From Kitasatospora albolonga (lineage in GTDB: Bacteria; Actinomycetota; Actinomycetes; Streptomycetales; Streptomycetaceae): 64,000 bases of DNA. The notes under the pieces were generated by a model. It ran no database searches, was not told where the DNA came from, and saw only the letters and a program-made list of their open reading frames with translations. The position numbers and the translations under genes were made by a program. Positions 35,863 to 45,005 of this stretch are shown here, piece after piece (positions within the stretch are counted from its first letter, which is position 1; every line of letters starts with the position of its first letter). The stretch lies in assembly GCA_002082585.1 (NCBI GenBank), contig CP020563.1, forward strand, positions 924,001 to 988,000, written 5' to 3'.

Positions 35863-37106
35863 CCGGGGCGGACGGGGCCCGGGACTCCGACGTCTGGGTC
35901 AGGTCGCTGCGCCCCTGGGACGGCTATTTCGCCGTCGTCTGGGTCGTCACGCTCGCTGTGGTGCTGGAGGCAGCCCAGCCGTCCTGGCCGGTCCGGGCCA
36001 CGGCGGCGGCGATAGTGGCGCTGAACCTGCCGTGGTACGTCCTGGTCGGCCGCCCGGCCGTGCTGGACGACACGAGGGCCGAGGGCCCGGCCCGCTGCTA
36101 TGTGGTGGGGGCGATGCTGCTCTTCCTGCCCACGGCGATGCTGGTGGGCGAGACACAGCTCGTCACGTTCGCGCTGGCCCCGCAGTGCTTCATGCTGCTG
36201 CGGCTGCGGGACGCGCTGTGGGTGCTGGGCATCATGGGCGCGGTGCCGTTCGCCGGGTGGGCGCTGCTGTGGCGGCCGACGGTGGGCGAGGCGGGGTTCC
36301 GGTTCCTGCTGGCGGTGGCGACCTTCGCGTTCAGCGCGTTCCTGGGGCAGTGGACGATGCGGATCATCGCCCAGAGCCGGGACCGGGCCGCGCTGATCGC
36401 CGAGCTGGAGGCGGGCCGCGAGGAGATCGCCCGGCTGTCGACGGCCCACGGGGCGCTGGCGGAGCGGGAGCGGATGTCGCGGGAGATCCACGACACGCTG
36501 GCCCAGGGCTTCACCAGCCTGCTGATGCTCTCCCAGGCCGTCGAGTCCGAGCTCGACCACGATCTGCCGCAGGCCCGGCGGCATGTGGCGCTGATGACGC
36601 GGACCGCGCGGGAGAACCTCGCCGAGGCACGGGCGCTGGTGGCCGACGGCTCCCCCGCCGATCTGGCCGGCACCTCGCTGCCGGACGCCCTGTGCCGGCT
36701 GGCCGACCGGCACACCGCGCAGACCGGTGCCCCGGCCCCGCTGACGGTGACCGGCGTGGTCCGGCCGCTGCCGACCGCGTACGAGGTGGTCGCCCTGCGC
36801 TCCTGTCAGGAGGCCCTCGCCAACACCCGTAAGCACGCGGGCCCGTCCGTGCCGGTGTCGGTGGTGCTGGAGTACGCCCCCGACGCCCTGACCCTGTCCG
36901 TACGGGACGAGGGGTGCGGCTTCGACCTCCGGAAGCGGCGCGAGGGCTACGGTCTGGACGGGGTGCGGGCCCGTGCCGAGGAGGCGGGCGGCGGCGCGGC
37001 GGTCCGCAGCGCCCCGGGCGCGGGGACCTCGGTGACCGTGACCCTGCCGCTGCCCCTGCCGTCGGCCGCCCCGGCCCCGGACGCCTCCCGAAGGAGTACC
37101 CGATGA
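35820..37106 (+). CDS. Two-component sensor histidine kinase (NarL/DesK-type, HisKA_3)
   Basis: The 428-residue membrane kinase has about five or six hydrophobic segments between residues 37 and 178 with short loops, a coiled linker (RDRAALIAELEAGREEIARL) and a HisKA_3 domain with phospho-acceptor H224 in MSREIHDTLAQGFTSLL. The HATPase domain shows the N-box ALRSCQEALANTRKHA and the G1 box LSVRDEGCGFD. No extracellular sensing domain is evident, as in intramembrane-sensing kinases linked to ABC exporters. There is no ATG nearby; I chose GTG 35820 because GGAGG lies nine bases upstream. It therefore overlaps the permease by 43 bases. Its stop overlaps the response regulator start by four. Confidence 0.88.
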   Translation: MSADVPLEEPARRLTGADGARDSDVWVRSLRPWDGYFAVVWVVTLAVVLEAAQPSWPVRATAAAIVALNLPWYVLVGRPAVLDDTRAEGPARCYVVGAMLLFLPTAMLVGETQLVTFALAPQCFMLLRLRDALWVLGIMGAVPFAGWALLWRPTVGEAGFRFLLAVATFAFSAFLGQWTMRIIAQSRDRAALIAELEAGREEIARLSTAHGALAERERMSREIHDTLAQGFTSLLMLSQAVESELDHDLPQARRHVALMTRTARENLAEARALVADGSPADLAGTSLPDALCRLADRHTAQTGAPAPLTVTGVVRPLPTAYEVVALRSCQEALANTRKHAGPSVPVSVVLEYAPDALTLSVRDEGCGFDLRKRREGYGLDGVRARAEEAGGGAAVRSAPGAGTSVTVTLPLPLPSAAPAPDASRRSTR

Positions 37107-37723
37107 TCCGTGTCCTGTTGGCCGACGACCACCCCGTCGTACGGGAGGGGCTGCGCGGGATGCTCGACGCCGAGCCGGACCTGAGCGTGGTGGGCGAGGC
37201 GTCCAGCGGTCCCCGGGCCGAGGCCCTGTGCGCCGAGCTGCTGCCGGACATCGTGCTGATGGACCTGCGGATGCCCGGCGGCGGGGGCGTCGAGTCGATC
37301 CGCCGGATCAGGGCGGCCGGGCTGCCCTGCCGGGTCGTGGTGCTGACCACGTACGAGAGTGACGGCGACATCCTGCGGGCGGTGGAGGCGGGGGCGTCCG
37401 GCTATCTGCTCAAGGATCTGGGCCGGGGTGAGCTGGCGGAGGCGATCCGGGCCGCGGCCCGGGGAGAGACGGTGCTCGCGCCGACGGTGGCGACCCGGCT
37501 GGTGGACCAGTTGCGCGGGGTGCCGGAGCTGCCCCGGCTCTCGGAGCGCGAGACGGAGGTGCTGCGGCTGGTGGCGGAGGGGTGCACCAACGCGGAGATC
37601 GGGCGGCGGCTGTTCATCGGGGAGTCGACGGTGAAGACCCATCTGCTGCGGATCTTCGGCAAGCTGGGGGTGAGCGACCGGACCGCCGCGGTGACCGGGG
37701 CGATGCGCCACGGCCTGCTGTGA
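37103..37723 (+). CDS. NarL/LuxR-family response regulator
   Basis: Partner of the upstream kinase. The 206-residue protein has a receiver domain with acidic pair D8/D9, phospho-acceptor D54 (VLMDLRMP) and K104 (YLLKD), and a C-terminal LuxR-type HTH from about residue 141 (LSERETEVLRLVAEGCTNAEIGRRLFIGESTVKTHLLRIFGKL). Start ATG 37103 overlaps the kinase stop (ATGA) with AAGGAG ahead. It most likely controls the exporter operon itself. Its last codons (RHGLL and stop) are the first copy of a 32-33-bp tandem repeat that runs on past the gene. Confidence 0.94.
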   Translation: MIRVLLADDHPVVREGLRGMLDAEPDLSVVGEASSGPRAEALCAELLPDIVLMDLRMPGGGGVESIRRIRAAGLPCRVVVLTTYESDGDILRAVEAGASGYLLKDLGRGELAEAIRAAARGETVLAPTVATRLVDQLRGVPELPRLSERETEVLRLVAEGCTNAEIGRRLFIGESTVKTHLLRIFGKLGVSDRTAAVTGAMRHGLL

Positions 37724-37863
37724 GCGGCCGGGGCACGCACAACGGACTGCTGTGAACAGGCCCGGGCACGCGCAACGGACTGTTGTGAGCGGCCGGGGCA
37801 CACACAACGGACTGCGGTGAACCGCCCGGGCAGGTGACGCGGACTGCTGTGGAACGGCTGCGG
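37706..37863 (+). repeat. Tandem repeat, 32-33 bp x about 5, starting in the regulator 3' end
   Basis: The stop codon TGA of the response regulator (37721) recurs in matching context at 37753, 37786 and 37818, and as TGG at 37850. Each unit reads approximately CxCAACGGACTGCTGTGAxC followed by GGCCGGGGCA. Units are 75-90 percent alike. The first copy is coding, the rest are not. Confidence 0.85.
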
Positions 37864-37902
37864 CGCGGGCGGGGGGACCTGGGGTCCTTCCCGCCCGCGC
37901 CG
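37861..37902. terminator. Bidirectional terminator between response regulator and hisS
   Basis: CGGCGCGGGCGGG (37861-37873) pairs perfectly with 37890-37902, and the inner part can pair further (GGACC/GGTCC). It sits between two convergent genes, 30 bases past the hisS stop. Confidence 0.7.
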
Positions 37903-37905
37903 CTT

Positions 37906-37935
37906 CCGGTGCTTCCTCAGCCGGTGCTTCCTCAG
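37906..37935 (-). repeat. 15-bp perfect duplication spanning the hisS stop
   Basis: CCGGTGCTTCCTCAG occurs twice head to tail (37906-37920, 37921-37935). The hisS stop lies in the second copy and is copied in the first. Confidence 0.9.
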
Positions 37936-39194
37936 CCGAGCCGGGCCGTCAGCTCCGCCACGGCCCCGGCCAGCGGCACCGCGCTCTGCTCGCCGGACTC
38001 CATGTCCTTGAGCTGGACGACGCCCTCGGCCAGATCGCGTTCACCGGCCACCAGGGTGTAGCGGGCGCCCGAGCGGTTGGCGCTCTTCATCGCGCCCTTC
38101 AGGCCCCGGCCGCCGAACGCGAAGTCGGCGGCGATGCCCGCCCGGCGCAGCTCGGTGACGAGGGCGAACAGGGTCCGGCGGGCCTCCTCGCCGAGCGGGA
38201 CCGCGTACACGCTGGTGGTGACGGGCAGATCGAGCTCGACGCCCTCGGCCTCCAGCGCGAGGACCGTGCGGTCCACGCCGAGGGCCCAGCCCACGGACGG
38301 CAGCGCGGGGCCGCCGATCATCTCGGAGAGCCCGTCGTAGCGGCCGCCGCCGCCCACCGCGGACTGGGAGCCCAGCCCGTCGTGGACGAACTCGAAGGTG
38401 GTGCGGGTGTAGTAGTCGAGGCCGCGGACGAGCTTCTCGTCGTCCTCGTACACGACTCCGGCCGCCGTCAGCAGCGCGCGGACCTCCTCGTGGTACGCCT
38501 TGCAGGCGTCGCACAGGTAGTCCCGGAGCCGGGGGGCGTCGGTGAGCTGCTTCTGTACGTCCGCCCGCTTGTCGTCCAGGACGCGCAGCGGGTTGATCTC
38601 GATGCGGCGGCGGGTCTCCTCGTCGAGGTCGAGGTCGCGCAGGAAGGTCTGGAGCGCCTCGCGGTAGACGGGACGGCACTCCTTGTCGCCGAGCGAGTTC
38701 AGCAGGATGCGGAACTCGCGCAGGCCCAGCGAGCGGTACGCCTGGTCGGCGAGGATGATCAGCTCGGCGTCCAGGACCGGGTCCTCGGTGCCGATGGCCT
38801 CGGCGCCGACCTGCGAGAAGTGGCGGTAGCGGCCCTTCTGCGGGCGCTCGTAGCGGTAGTACGAGCCGGAGTACCAGAGCTTGACGGGGAGGTTGCCGGC
38901 CTTGTGGAGGTTGGCCTCCAAGGCGGCGCGCAGGACGGAGGCGGTGCCCTCGGGGCGCAGCGCCAGCTGGTCGCCGCCCTTGGTGGTGAGGGTGTACATC
39001 TCCTTGGTGACGATGTCGGTGGACTCGCCGACACCGCGCGCGAACAGCTCCACGTTCTCGAAGCCGGGCGTCTCGATGTAGCCGTAGCCGGAGTCGCGCA
39101 GGGGTGCGGAGATGGCCTCGCGCACCGCCAGGAACTTCGCGGAGTCCGGCGGGGTCAGGTCGTAGGTGCCCTTGGGGGCCTGGAAGGTGCTCAC
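37932..39194 (-). CDS. hisS: Histidyl-tRNA synthetase
   Basis: Charges tRNA-His. The 420-residue class II synthetase begins [20 protein letters not shown] and has motif 2 in [31 protein letters not shown], the HisA-type motif [21 protein letters not shown] near residue 255-275, motif 3 [17 protein letters not shown], and a C-terminal anticodon-binding domain ([26 protein letters not shown]). The GTG start at 39194 fits homologues; the open frame upstream is not conserved. The MBL hydrolase gene lies 17 bases upstream and is probably co-transcribed. Confidence 0.97.
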   Translation of the reverse strand: MSTFQAPKGTYDLTPPDSAKFLAVREAISAPLRDSGYGYIETPGFENVELFARGVGESTDIVTKEMYTLTTKGGDQLALRPEGTASVLRAALEANLHKAGNLPVKLWYSGSYYRYERPQKGRYRHFSQVGAEAIGTEDPVLDAELIILADQAYRSLGLREFRILLNSLGDKECRPVYREALQTFLRDLDLDEETRRRIEINPLRVLDDKRADVQKQLTDAPRLRDYLCDACKAYHEEVRALLTAAGVVYEDDEKLVRGLDYYTRTTFEFVHDGLGSQSAVGGGGRYDGLSEMIGGPALPSVGWALGVDRTVLALEAEGVELDLPVTTSVYAVPLGEEARRTLFALVTELRRAGIAADFAFGGRGLKGAMKSANRSGARYTLVAGERDLAEGVVQLKDMESGEQSAVPLAGAVAELTARLG

Positions 39195-39211
39195 GTGGTT
39201 ACGTCTCTCGT

Positions 39212-39901
39212 CTACAGTCCTCGGCGCGGCGAGGCGTCCAGACCGTTCATGAACGGGTTGGTGGCGCGCTCGCGGCCGATGGTCGTCTGGGGGCCGTGGC
39301 CGGACAGCACCACGGTCGAGTCGTCGAGCGGCAGGCACACACGGGCCAGCGACTTCAACAGCTCGGCGTGGTCGCCGCCGGGCAGGTCGGTGCGTCCGAC
39401 GGAGCCGGCGAAGAGCAGGTCGCCCGAGAAGAGGACCGGCGGGATGTCCGCGGCCTCGGGCATCCCGAACGTCACCGACCCCTTCGTATGGCCGGGCGCG
39501 TGCGAGACACCGAACTCCAGACCGGCCAGGGTCAGCTTCGACCCGTCGGTCAGCTCCTTGACGTCGTCCGGCTCCCCCACGGTCAGCTCGCCCATGAGCG
39601 GCATCCCGATGGAGCGGCCGAGCGCCTTCTCCGGGTCGCTCATCATGTAGCGGTCCTCGGGGTGAATCCAGGCGGGGACGTCATGGGCGCCGCAGACGGG
39701 GACGACCGAGGCGACATGGTCGATGTGGCCGTGGGTGAGCACGACGGCGACGGGCTTGAGCCGATGCTTCTTCAGCGCTTCCTCGACGCCCTGGGTGGCC
39801 TGGTGGCCCGGGTCGATGATCACGCACTCCTCACCGGCGGCGGGGGCGACCAGATAGCAATTGGTCCCCCAGGCCCCGGCGGGGAACCCGGCAATGAGCA
39901 C
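39212..39901 (-). CDS. Metallo-beta-lactamase-fold hydrolase (glyoxalase II-like)
   Basis: A 229-residue MBL-fold protein with the metal-binding HxHxDH in [12 protein letters not shown] (H57, H59, D61, H62), a further His in [11 protein letters not shown] near 136, an Asp in [21 protein letters not shown] near 161 and the terminal His in [10 protein letters not shown]. These are the residues of hydroxyacylglutathione-hydrolase-type enzymes; in Streptomyces, which lacks glutathione, the thioester substrate is unknown. GTG at 39901 has AAGGA six bases upstream. It is conserved next to hisS in streptomycetes as I recall. Confidence 0.9.
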   Translation of the reverse strand: MLIAGFPAGAWGTNCYLVAPAAGEECVIIDPGHQATQGVEEALKKHRLKPVAVVLTHGHIDHVASVVPVCGAHDVPAWIHPEDRYMMSDPEKALGRSIGMPLMGELTVGEPDDVKELTDGSKLTLAGLEFGVSHAPGHTKGSVTFGMPEAADIPPVLFSGDLLFAGSVGRTDLPGGDHAELLKSLARVCLPLDDSTVVLSGHGPQTTIGRERATNPFMNGLDASPRRGL

Positions 39902-40050
39902 GATCGTCCTTAATGTTCGTCCGGAGGATGCGTCCGCAGCGATGGATGCGGTGGATCAGAGCCTACCGGCGCTCCTCATGACACAGGTAACCCATATACG
40001 GTACGGGCAGCCCAGCCCCCGATCCCATGATGTGACAAGGAGCCCAACCG

Positions 40051-40845
40051 GTGTCCAGCAGCGAACAGCGGCGGCGGCAGAACGCCCGGCTGAAGTACGA
40101 GCGCCAGCAGAAGCGCCGGGAGGAGGCCCGCCGCAGGACGAGGCGGATCACCGTGATCGTCGCGTCGGCGGTGGCCGTGACCGCCGTGGTGGGCGTGAGC
40201 GCCTTCGTCGTGGCGGACAGGTTCGGCGACGACGAGGACAAGAAGAAGGACACGGCGGCGAGCCAGAGCCCGGAGCCGACGCCGGAGGAGAGCGAGAGCA
40301 AGGCTCCCGAGCCTCCGATGACGATCGACAAGAAGGCGTCGTACACGATGTCGCTCGCCACGAGCCAGGGGGACATCGCGTTCTCCATGGACGCGGCGAA
40401 GACCCCGCACACGACGAACTCCTTCAAGGCGCTCGCCGACAAGGGCTACTTCGACGAGACGAAGTGCCACCGGCTCACCACCCAGGGCATCTTCGTCCTC
40501 CAGTGCGGCGACCCGAAGGGCGACGGCACGGGCGGCCCCGGTTACAACATCCCGGACGAGAACCTCACCGCGCTCGGCGAGGCGGGGGCCGACGGGACGG
40601 TGACGTTCCCCGCGGGCACGGTGGCGATGGCCAACACCGGTCAGCCGGGCTCCGGCGGCAGCCAGTTCTTCCTGGTCTACAAGGACACGAAGCTGCCCCC
40701 CACCTACACCCCGTTCGGCACGCTCGACAAGGAGTCCCTGAAGGCCGTCGAGAAGGTCGGCGCGGCGGGGGTCGAGGGCGGCATGGGCGACGGTGCGCCG
40801 AAGAAGGCCGTGGAGATCGAGAAGGCGACCGTGAAGAAGGACTGA
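40051..40845 (+). CDS. Membrane-anchored cyclophilin-type peptidyl-prolyl isomerase
   Basis: A 264-residue protein with a basic coiled N-terminus (QRRRQNARLKYERQQKRREEARRRT), one transmembrane helix near residues 34-55 (TVIVASAVAVTAVVGVSAFVV), an acidic and Lys-rich spacer, and an extracytoplasmic cyclophilin domain from about residue 90. The domain shows FKALADKGYFDETKCHRL, FVLQCGDPKGDGTGGPGYNIPDE, MANTGQPGSGGSQFFLVY and TYTPFGTL. The catalytic Arg/Phe positions of classical cyclophilins are only partly matched (HRLTTQGIFVLQCGDP in place of HRVIPGFMIQGGDP). The GTG start has AAGGAG nine bases upstream. Likely role: folding of secreted proteins. Confidence 0.92.
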   Translation: MSSSEQRRRQNARLKYERQQKRREEARRRTRRITVIVASAVAVTAVVGVSAFVVADRFGDDEDKKKDTAASQSPEPTPEESESKAPEPPMTIDKKASYTMSLATSQGDIAFSMDAAKTPHTTNSFKALADKGYFDETKCHRLTTQGIFVLQCGDPKGDGTGGPGYNIPDENLTALGEAGADGTVTFPAGTVAMANTGQPGSGGSQFFLVYKDTKLPPTYTPFGTLDKESLKAVEKVGAAGVEGGMGDGAPKKAVEIEKATVKKD

Positions 40846-40872
40846 TCCGGCCGGCGGCCCGGGGGCCGTGCT

Positions 40873-40895
40873 CCCGCCCGGAGCAGCCGGGCGGG
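40873..40895 (+). terminator. Terminator after the cyclophilin gene
   Basis: CCCGCCCGG and CCGGGCGGG form a 9-bp stem with an AGCAG loop, 28 bases past the stop. No T run. Confidence 0.5.
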
Positions 40896-40946
40896 GGCGG
40901 AGAATTTCGGCCGCGCTGAGTGCGGACAGCCGGGCGGCCGGTCGCC

Positions 40947-41030
40947 TAGATTGGCGTTGTGCAGGGCGGGCGAGGCCCGCCCGAGGAAACTGTGGACGAT
41001 GCCCGGGGGGCGAACCCCCTCGCAGGCATC
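40947..41030 (+). promoter_or_regulatory. Promoter and structured leader ahead of the DUF349 gene
   Basis: TAGATT at 40947 is a plausible -10 element. The transcript would then hold two hairpins: GGGCGGGC/GCCCGCCC with a GAG loop (40964-40982), and GATGCC...GGCATC with an inner GGGGG/CCCCC stem (40998-41030). The second ends one base before the sequence leading into the ribosome-binding GGAGGAGG. I do not recognise the fold as a known riboswitch. Confidence 0.45.
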
Positions 41031-41046
41031 AGGTGGAGGAGGCGCT

Positions 41047-42276
41047 GTGAGCAGCGACCCGTGGGGCCGCGTCGATGAGACGGGCACCGTGTACGTGCGT
41101 ACAGCCGACGGCGAGCAGGTCGTCGGATCGTGGCAGGCCGGTTCGCCTGAGGAGGCTCTGGCCTATTTCGAGCGCAAGTACGACGGCATTGTGGTCGAGA
41201 TCGGCCTCCTCGAACGGCGGGTGAAGACCACCGATCTGTCGGCGAAGGACGCGACGACCGCGATCGACCATCTGCGGCAGCAGGTGGACGAGCACCACGC
41301 GGTGGGCGACCTGGACGCGCTGCGCAAGCGGCTGGACGCGCTCGTGGCGACGGTCGAGGCGCGGCGCGAGGAGCGCAAGGCCCTCAAGGCCAAGCAGACC
41401 GACGAGGCCAAGCAGGCCAAGGAAGCGCTGGTCGCCGAGGCCGAGGAGCTGGCCAGGAGCGAGCAGTGGCGCTCGGCGGGTGAGCGGCTGCGGGCGCTGG
41501 TGGACACCTGGAAGGGTCTCCCCCGGCTGGACCGCAAGTCGGACGACGAGCTGTGGCACCGCTTCTCGCACGCCCGCTCGGCGTTCTCCAAGCGGCGCAA
41601 GGCGCACTTCGCCGCGCTGGACGCCCAGCGCGAGGAGGCCCGCAAGGCCAAGGAGAAGCTGGTCACCGAGGCCGAGTCCCTCTCCGGTTCGACGGACTGG
41701 GTCGGCACGGCCGCGCGCTACCGCGACCTGATGACCGAGTGGAAGGCGGCGGGCCGCGCCCAGCGCGAGGCCGAGGACGATCTGTGGTACCGATTCCGCG
41801 GCGCCCAGGACGTCTTCTTCGCCGCCCGCGGCGAGGTCTTCGCGGAGCGGGACGCCGAGCAGGGCGAGAACCTCAAGCTGAAGGAGGAGCTCGCCGCCGA
41901 GGCCGAGAAGCTGGTGCCGGTGAAGGACCTGAAGGCGGCCCGCGCCGCGTTCCGGTCCATCAACGAGCGCTGGGAGGCCATCGGCCACGTACCGCGTGAT
42001 GCCCGTCCCAAGGTCGAGGGCCGGATGCAGGCGGTGGAGCGGGCGCTCCAGGAGTCCGAGGAGTCCGAGTGGCGCCGGACGAACCCGGAGGCGCGGGCCC
42101 GCGCCGAGGGTCTGACCGGTCAGCTCCAGGCGGCCGTGGACAAGCTGCGCGGCCAGATCGACACCGCGCGCGCCCAGGGCAACAACGCCCGCGCGGACAA
42201 GCTGGCCAAGGAGCTGGAGGGCCGCCAGGCGCTGCTGGACCAGGCGCTGAAGGGCCTGGAGGAGTTCGGCGGCTGA
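41047..42276 (+). CDS. DUF349 coiled-coil protein
   Basis: A 409-residue, highly charged helical protein built from repeated DUF349 units of about 75 residues; signature pieces are WKGLPRLDRKSDDELWHRFSHARSAFSKRRKAHF, WKAAGRAQREAEDDLWYRFRGAQDVFFAARGEVF and RWEAIGHVPRDARPKVEGRM. The N-terminal 60 residues (SSDPWGRVDETGTVYVRTADGEQVVG) form a separate small beta-rich element. It has no enzyme motif and the biochemical role of DUF349 is not firmly known. The GTG at 41047 follows GGAGGAGG. It is convergent with relA and ends at a shared bidirectional terminator. Confidence 0.88.
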   Translation: MSSDPWGRVDETGTVYVRTADGEQVVGSWQAGSPEEALAYFERKYDGIVVEIGLLERRVKTTDLSAKDATTAIDHLRQQVDEHHAVGDLDALRKRLDALVATVEARREERKALKAKQTDEAKQAKEALVAEAEELARSEQWRSAGERLRALVDTWKGLPRLDRKSDDELWHRFSHARSAFSKRRKAHFAALDAQREEARKAKEKLVTEAESLSGSTDWVGTAARYRDLMTEWKAAGRAQREAEDDLWYRFRGAQDVFFAARGEVFAERDAEQGENLKLKEELAAEAEKLVPVKDLKAARAAFRSINERWEAIGHVPRDARPKVEGRMQAVERALQESEESEWRRTNPEARARAEGLTGQLQAAVDKLRGQIDTARAQGNNARADKLAKELEGRQALLDQALKGLEEFGG

Positions 42277-42286
42277 GACCCCGCGC

Positions 42287-42321
42287 AAAAGCCCCGGTAC
42301 GCATCGCGTACCGGGGCTTTT
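42287..42321. terminator. Bidirectional terminator between DUF349 gene and relA
   Basis: AAAAGCCCCGGTACGC and its exact complement (42306-42321) flank a three-base loop, so both strands carry a T run after a 16-bp stem. It serves both convergent genes. Confidence 0.9.
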
Positions 42322-42360
42322 CCGTTGCCGCCGTTACGGCTCCGTTGTCGCTCCTACGGC
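42321..42360 (-). repeat. 20-bp imperfect duplication spanning the relA stop
   Basis: 42321-42340 and 42341-42360 agree at 16 of 20 positions (TCCGTTG...ACGGC). The relA stop TAG (42354-42356) has a counterpart TAA in the other copy. Confidence 0.75.
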
Positions 42361-45005
42361 CTGCGGGCCGAGGTGACCCGGTAGACGTCGTAGACGCCCT
42401 CCACGCCGCGTACGGCCTTCAGGACATGGCCCAGATGCTTCGGGTCGCCCATCTCGAAGGTGAAGCGCGAGGTGGCCACCCGGTCGCGGGAGGTCTGGAC
42501 GGCCGCCGAGAGGATGTTGACGTGCTGGTCGGAGAGGATGCGGGTGACGTCGGAGAGGAGCCGGGAGCGGTCCAGCGCCTCGACCTGGATGGCGACCAGG
42601 AAGACCGAGGACTGGGTGGGGGCCCATTCGACGTCGAGGATGCGCTCGGGCTGCTGCGAGAGCGACTCCACGTTGACACAGTCGGCGCGGTGCACGGAGA
42701 CGCCGCTGCCCCGGGTGACGAAGCCGATGATCGGGTCGCCGGGGACGGGCGTGCAGCAGCGGGCGAGCTTGACCCAGACGTCCTCGACGCCCTTGACAAC
42801 CACACCGGGGTCCGCGTTGGCCCGGCGCTTGCTGCGGCCGCCGTGCGAGGGCGGGGTGGATTCGGCCAGATCCTCGTTGGCCTCGTCGTGGCCGCCGAGC
42901 GCCTGCACCAGCTTCTGTACGACACCGGCCGCCGCGACATGGCCCTCGCCGATCGCCGCGTACAGCGAGGAGATGTCGGGGTAGCGCATCTCGTGGGCGA
43001 GGGTGACCAGGGAGTCGCCGGTCAGGATGCGCTGGATCGGCAGGTTCTGCTTGCGCATGGCCCGCGCGATGGCGTCCTTGCCCTGCTCGATGGCCTCGTC
43101 ACGGCGCTCCTTGGAGAACCAGGCGCGGATCTTGTTGCGGGCGCGGGGTGACTTGACGAAGCCCAGCCAGTCCCGGGAGGGGCCCGCCCCGGCCGCCTTG
43201 GAGGTGAAGACCTCCACCAGGTCGCCGTTGTCGAGCGTCGACTCGAGCGGGACGAGCCGCCCGTTGACACGTGCTCCTATGGTCCGGTGGCCGACCTCGG
43301 TGTGGACGGCGTACGCGAAGTCGACGGGGGTCGCGCCGGCCGGCAGCGCTATCACGTCGCCCTTCGGTGTGAAGACGAAGACCTCGTTGCGCGAGAGGTC
43401 GAAGCGCAGGGACTCCAGGAACTCGCTGGGGTCCTCGGTCTCCTTCTGCCAGTCCAGGAGCTGGCGCAGCCACGCCATGTCGTTGACGGTGTCCTGGCCG
43501 CGTCCGGTGTTCTTGGGGACGTCGGTACGGACCTTGGAGGCGCCCGCGACGGCCTCCTGCTTGTACTTCCAGTGGGCGGCGATGCCGTACTCGGCGCGGC
43601 GGTGCATGTCGAACGTACGGATCTGGAGCTCGACGGGCTTGCCGCTGGGACCGATCACCGTGGTGTGCAGCGACTGGTACATGTTGAACTTGGGCATCGC
43701 GATGTAGTCCTTGAACCGCCCGGGCACCGGGTTCCACCGGGCGTGGACGGTGCCGAGCGCCGCGTAGCAGTCGCGGACGGTGTCGACAAGTACCCGAATC
43801 CCCACCAGGTCGTAGATCTCGGCGAAGTCGCGGCCCCGCACGATCATCTTCTGGTAGACGCTGTAGTAGTGCTTGGGGCGGCCGGTGACGGTGGCCTTGA
43901 TGCGGGCGGCGCGCAGGTCGGCCTGGACCTCGTCGGTCACTATGGCGAGGTACTCGTCGCGCTTGGGGGCCCGCTCGGCGACGAGGCGGACGATCTCGTC
44001 GTACATCTTGGGGTAGAGGATCGCGAAAGCGAGGTCCTCCAGCTCCCACTTGATGGTGTTCATGCCCAGCCGGTGCGCCAGCGGGGCGTAGATCTCCAGC
44101 GTCTCGCGGGCCTTCTTCTCCTGCTTCTCCCGCTTGAGGTAGCGCATGGTGCGCATGTTGTGCAGCCGGTCGGCGAGCTTGATGACGAGGACCCGGGGGT
44201 CCTTGGCCATGGCGACGACCATCTTGCGTACGGTCTCGGCCTGGGCGGCCTCGCCGAACTTGACCTTGTCCAGCTTGGTGACGCCGTCGACGAGCAGGGC
44301 GACCTGGTCGCCGAACTCGCGCCTGAGGGTGTCCAGGCCGTACTCGGTGTCCTCGACGGTGTCGTGGAGCAGCCCGGCCATCAGGGTGGCCGGGTCCATG
44401 CCGAGCTCGGCCAGGATCGTGGTGACGGCGAGCGGGTGCGTGATGTACGGGTCGCCGCTCTTGCGCTTCTGGCCGCGGTGCCAGCGCTCGGCCACCTGGT
44501 AGGCGCGCTCGATCTGGCGGAGGGTGGCCGTCTCGATCTTGGGGTCGTTGCCCCGGACCGTACGGAGGAGGGGCTCCAGAACCGGGTTGTACGGGCTGGA
44601 GCGCTGAACGCCCAGCCGGGCGAGGCGGGCCCGCACGCGGTTGGAGGAGCCGCCGGAGCGGGACGACGCGGAACCGGCCGGGGCGGCGGGCTTCACGGGC
44701 GCCGGGGGCGGGGTGGGGGCCGGGGGCTTCGGCGGGGGTGTGGCGGCCGGTTTCCCGGAGGTCCCGGAGGCGGGGGGTTCGGACGCCGGGCCCTTCCCGG
44801 ATGCCTTCGGCGCCGGGCTCGCGGGCGTGGCCGGTTTCGGCTGTCCGGCGGGGGGCGCGGCGGCCCGGGGGCGCTCGGAGGTCGCGGCGGGCTCCGGGGG
44901 CGCGGGCTTCGGCGCGTTCGAGGGCGCGGCCGTCCGGGGCGTGGCGGGGGACGCCACGGGCTTGTCGGGCTGCGGGGCGGCGGCTGACTGGGCCTCGTCT
45001 GGCAA
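42354..45005 (-). CDS. relA: (p)ppGpp synthetase/hydrolase RelA (Rel)
   Basis: Makes and degrades the stringent-response alarmones ppGpp/pppGpp. The 883-residue protein begins [15 protein letters not shown] and has an unusually long Pro/Ala/Lys-rich N-terminal segment to about residue 115. It is followed by the HD hydrolase domain with intact HDTVED at 214-219, the synthetase domain ([38 protein letters not shown]), a TGS domain ([24 protein letters not shown]) and a C-terminal ACT domain ([20 protein letters not shown]). I chose the TTG at 45005: homologues start at this PDEAQ, and AGGAG lies just upstream. The open frame continues upstream without coding character. Convergent with the DUF349 gene. 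Confidence 0.96.
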   Translation of the reverse strand: MPDEAQSAAAPQPDKPVASPATPRTAAPSNAPKPAPPEPAATSERPRAAAPPAGQPKPATPASPAPKASGKGPASEPPASGTSGKPAATPPPKPPAPTPPPAPVKPAAPAGSASSRSGGSSNRVRARLARLGVQRSSPYNPVLEPLLRTVRGNDPKIETATLRQIERAYQVAERWHRGQKRKSGDPYITHPLAVTTILAELGMDPATLMAGLLHDTVEDTEYGLDTLRREFGDQVALLVDGVTKLDKVKFGEAAQAETVRKMVVAMAKDPRVLVIKLADRLHNMRTMRYLKREKQEKKARETLEIYAPLAHRLGMNTIKWELEDLAFAILYPKMYDEIVRLVAERAPKRDEYLAIVTDEVQADLRAARIKATVTGRPKHYYSVYQKMIVRGRDFAEIYDLVGIRVLVDTVRDCYAALGTVHARWNPVPGRFKDYIAMPKFNMYQSLHTTVIGPSGKPVELQIRTFDMHRRAEYGIAAHWKYKQEAVAGASKVRTDVPKNTGRGQDTVNDMAWLRQLLDWQKETEDPSEFLESLRFDLSRNEVFVFTPKGDVIALPAGATPVDFAYAVHTEVGHRTIGARVNGRLVPLESTLDNGDLVEVFTSKAAGAGPSRDWLGFVKSPRARNKIRAWFSKERRDEAIEQGKDAIARAMRKQNLPIQRILTGDSLVTLAHEMRYPDISSLYAAIGEGHVAAAGVVQKLVQALGGHDEANEDLAESTPPSHGGRSKRRANADPGVVVKGVEDVWVKLARCCTPVPGDPIIGFVTRGSGVSVHRADCVNVESLSQQPERILDVEWAPTQSSVFLVAIQVEALDRSRLLSDVTRILSDQHVNILSAAVQTSRDRVATSRFTFEMGDPKHLGHVLKAVRGVEGVYDVYRVTSARRP

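Noticed and set aside
37739..37802. CRISPR-like repeats after the response regulator
   Set aside because: The copies are directly adjacent without unique spacers, so this is a tandem repeat, not a CRISPR array; no cas genes are present.
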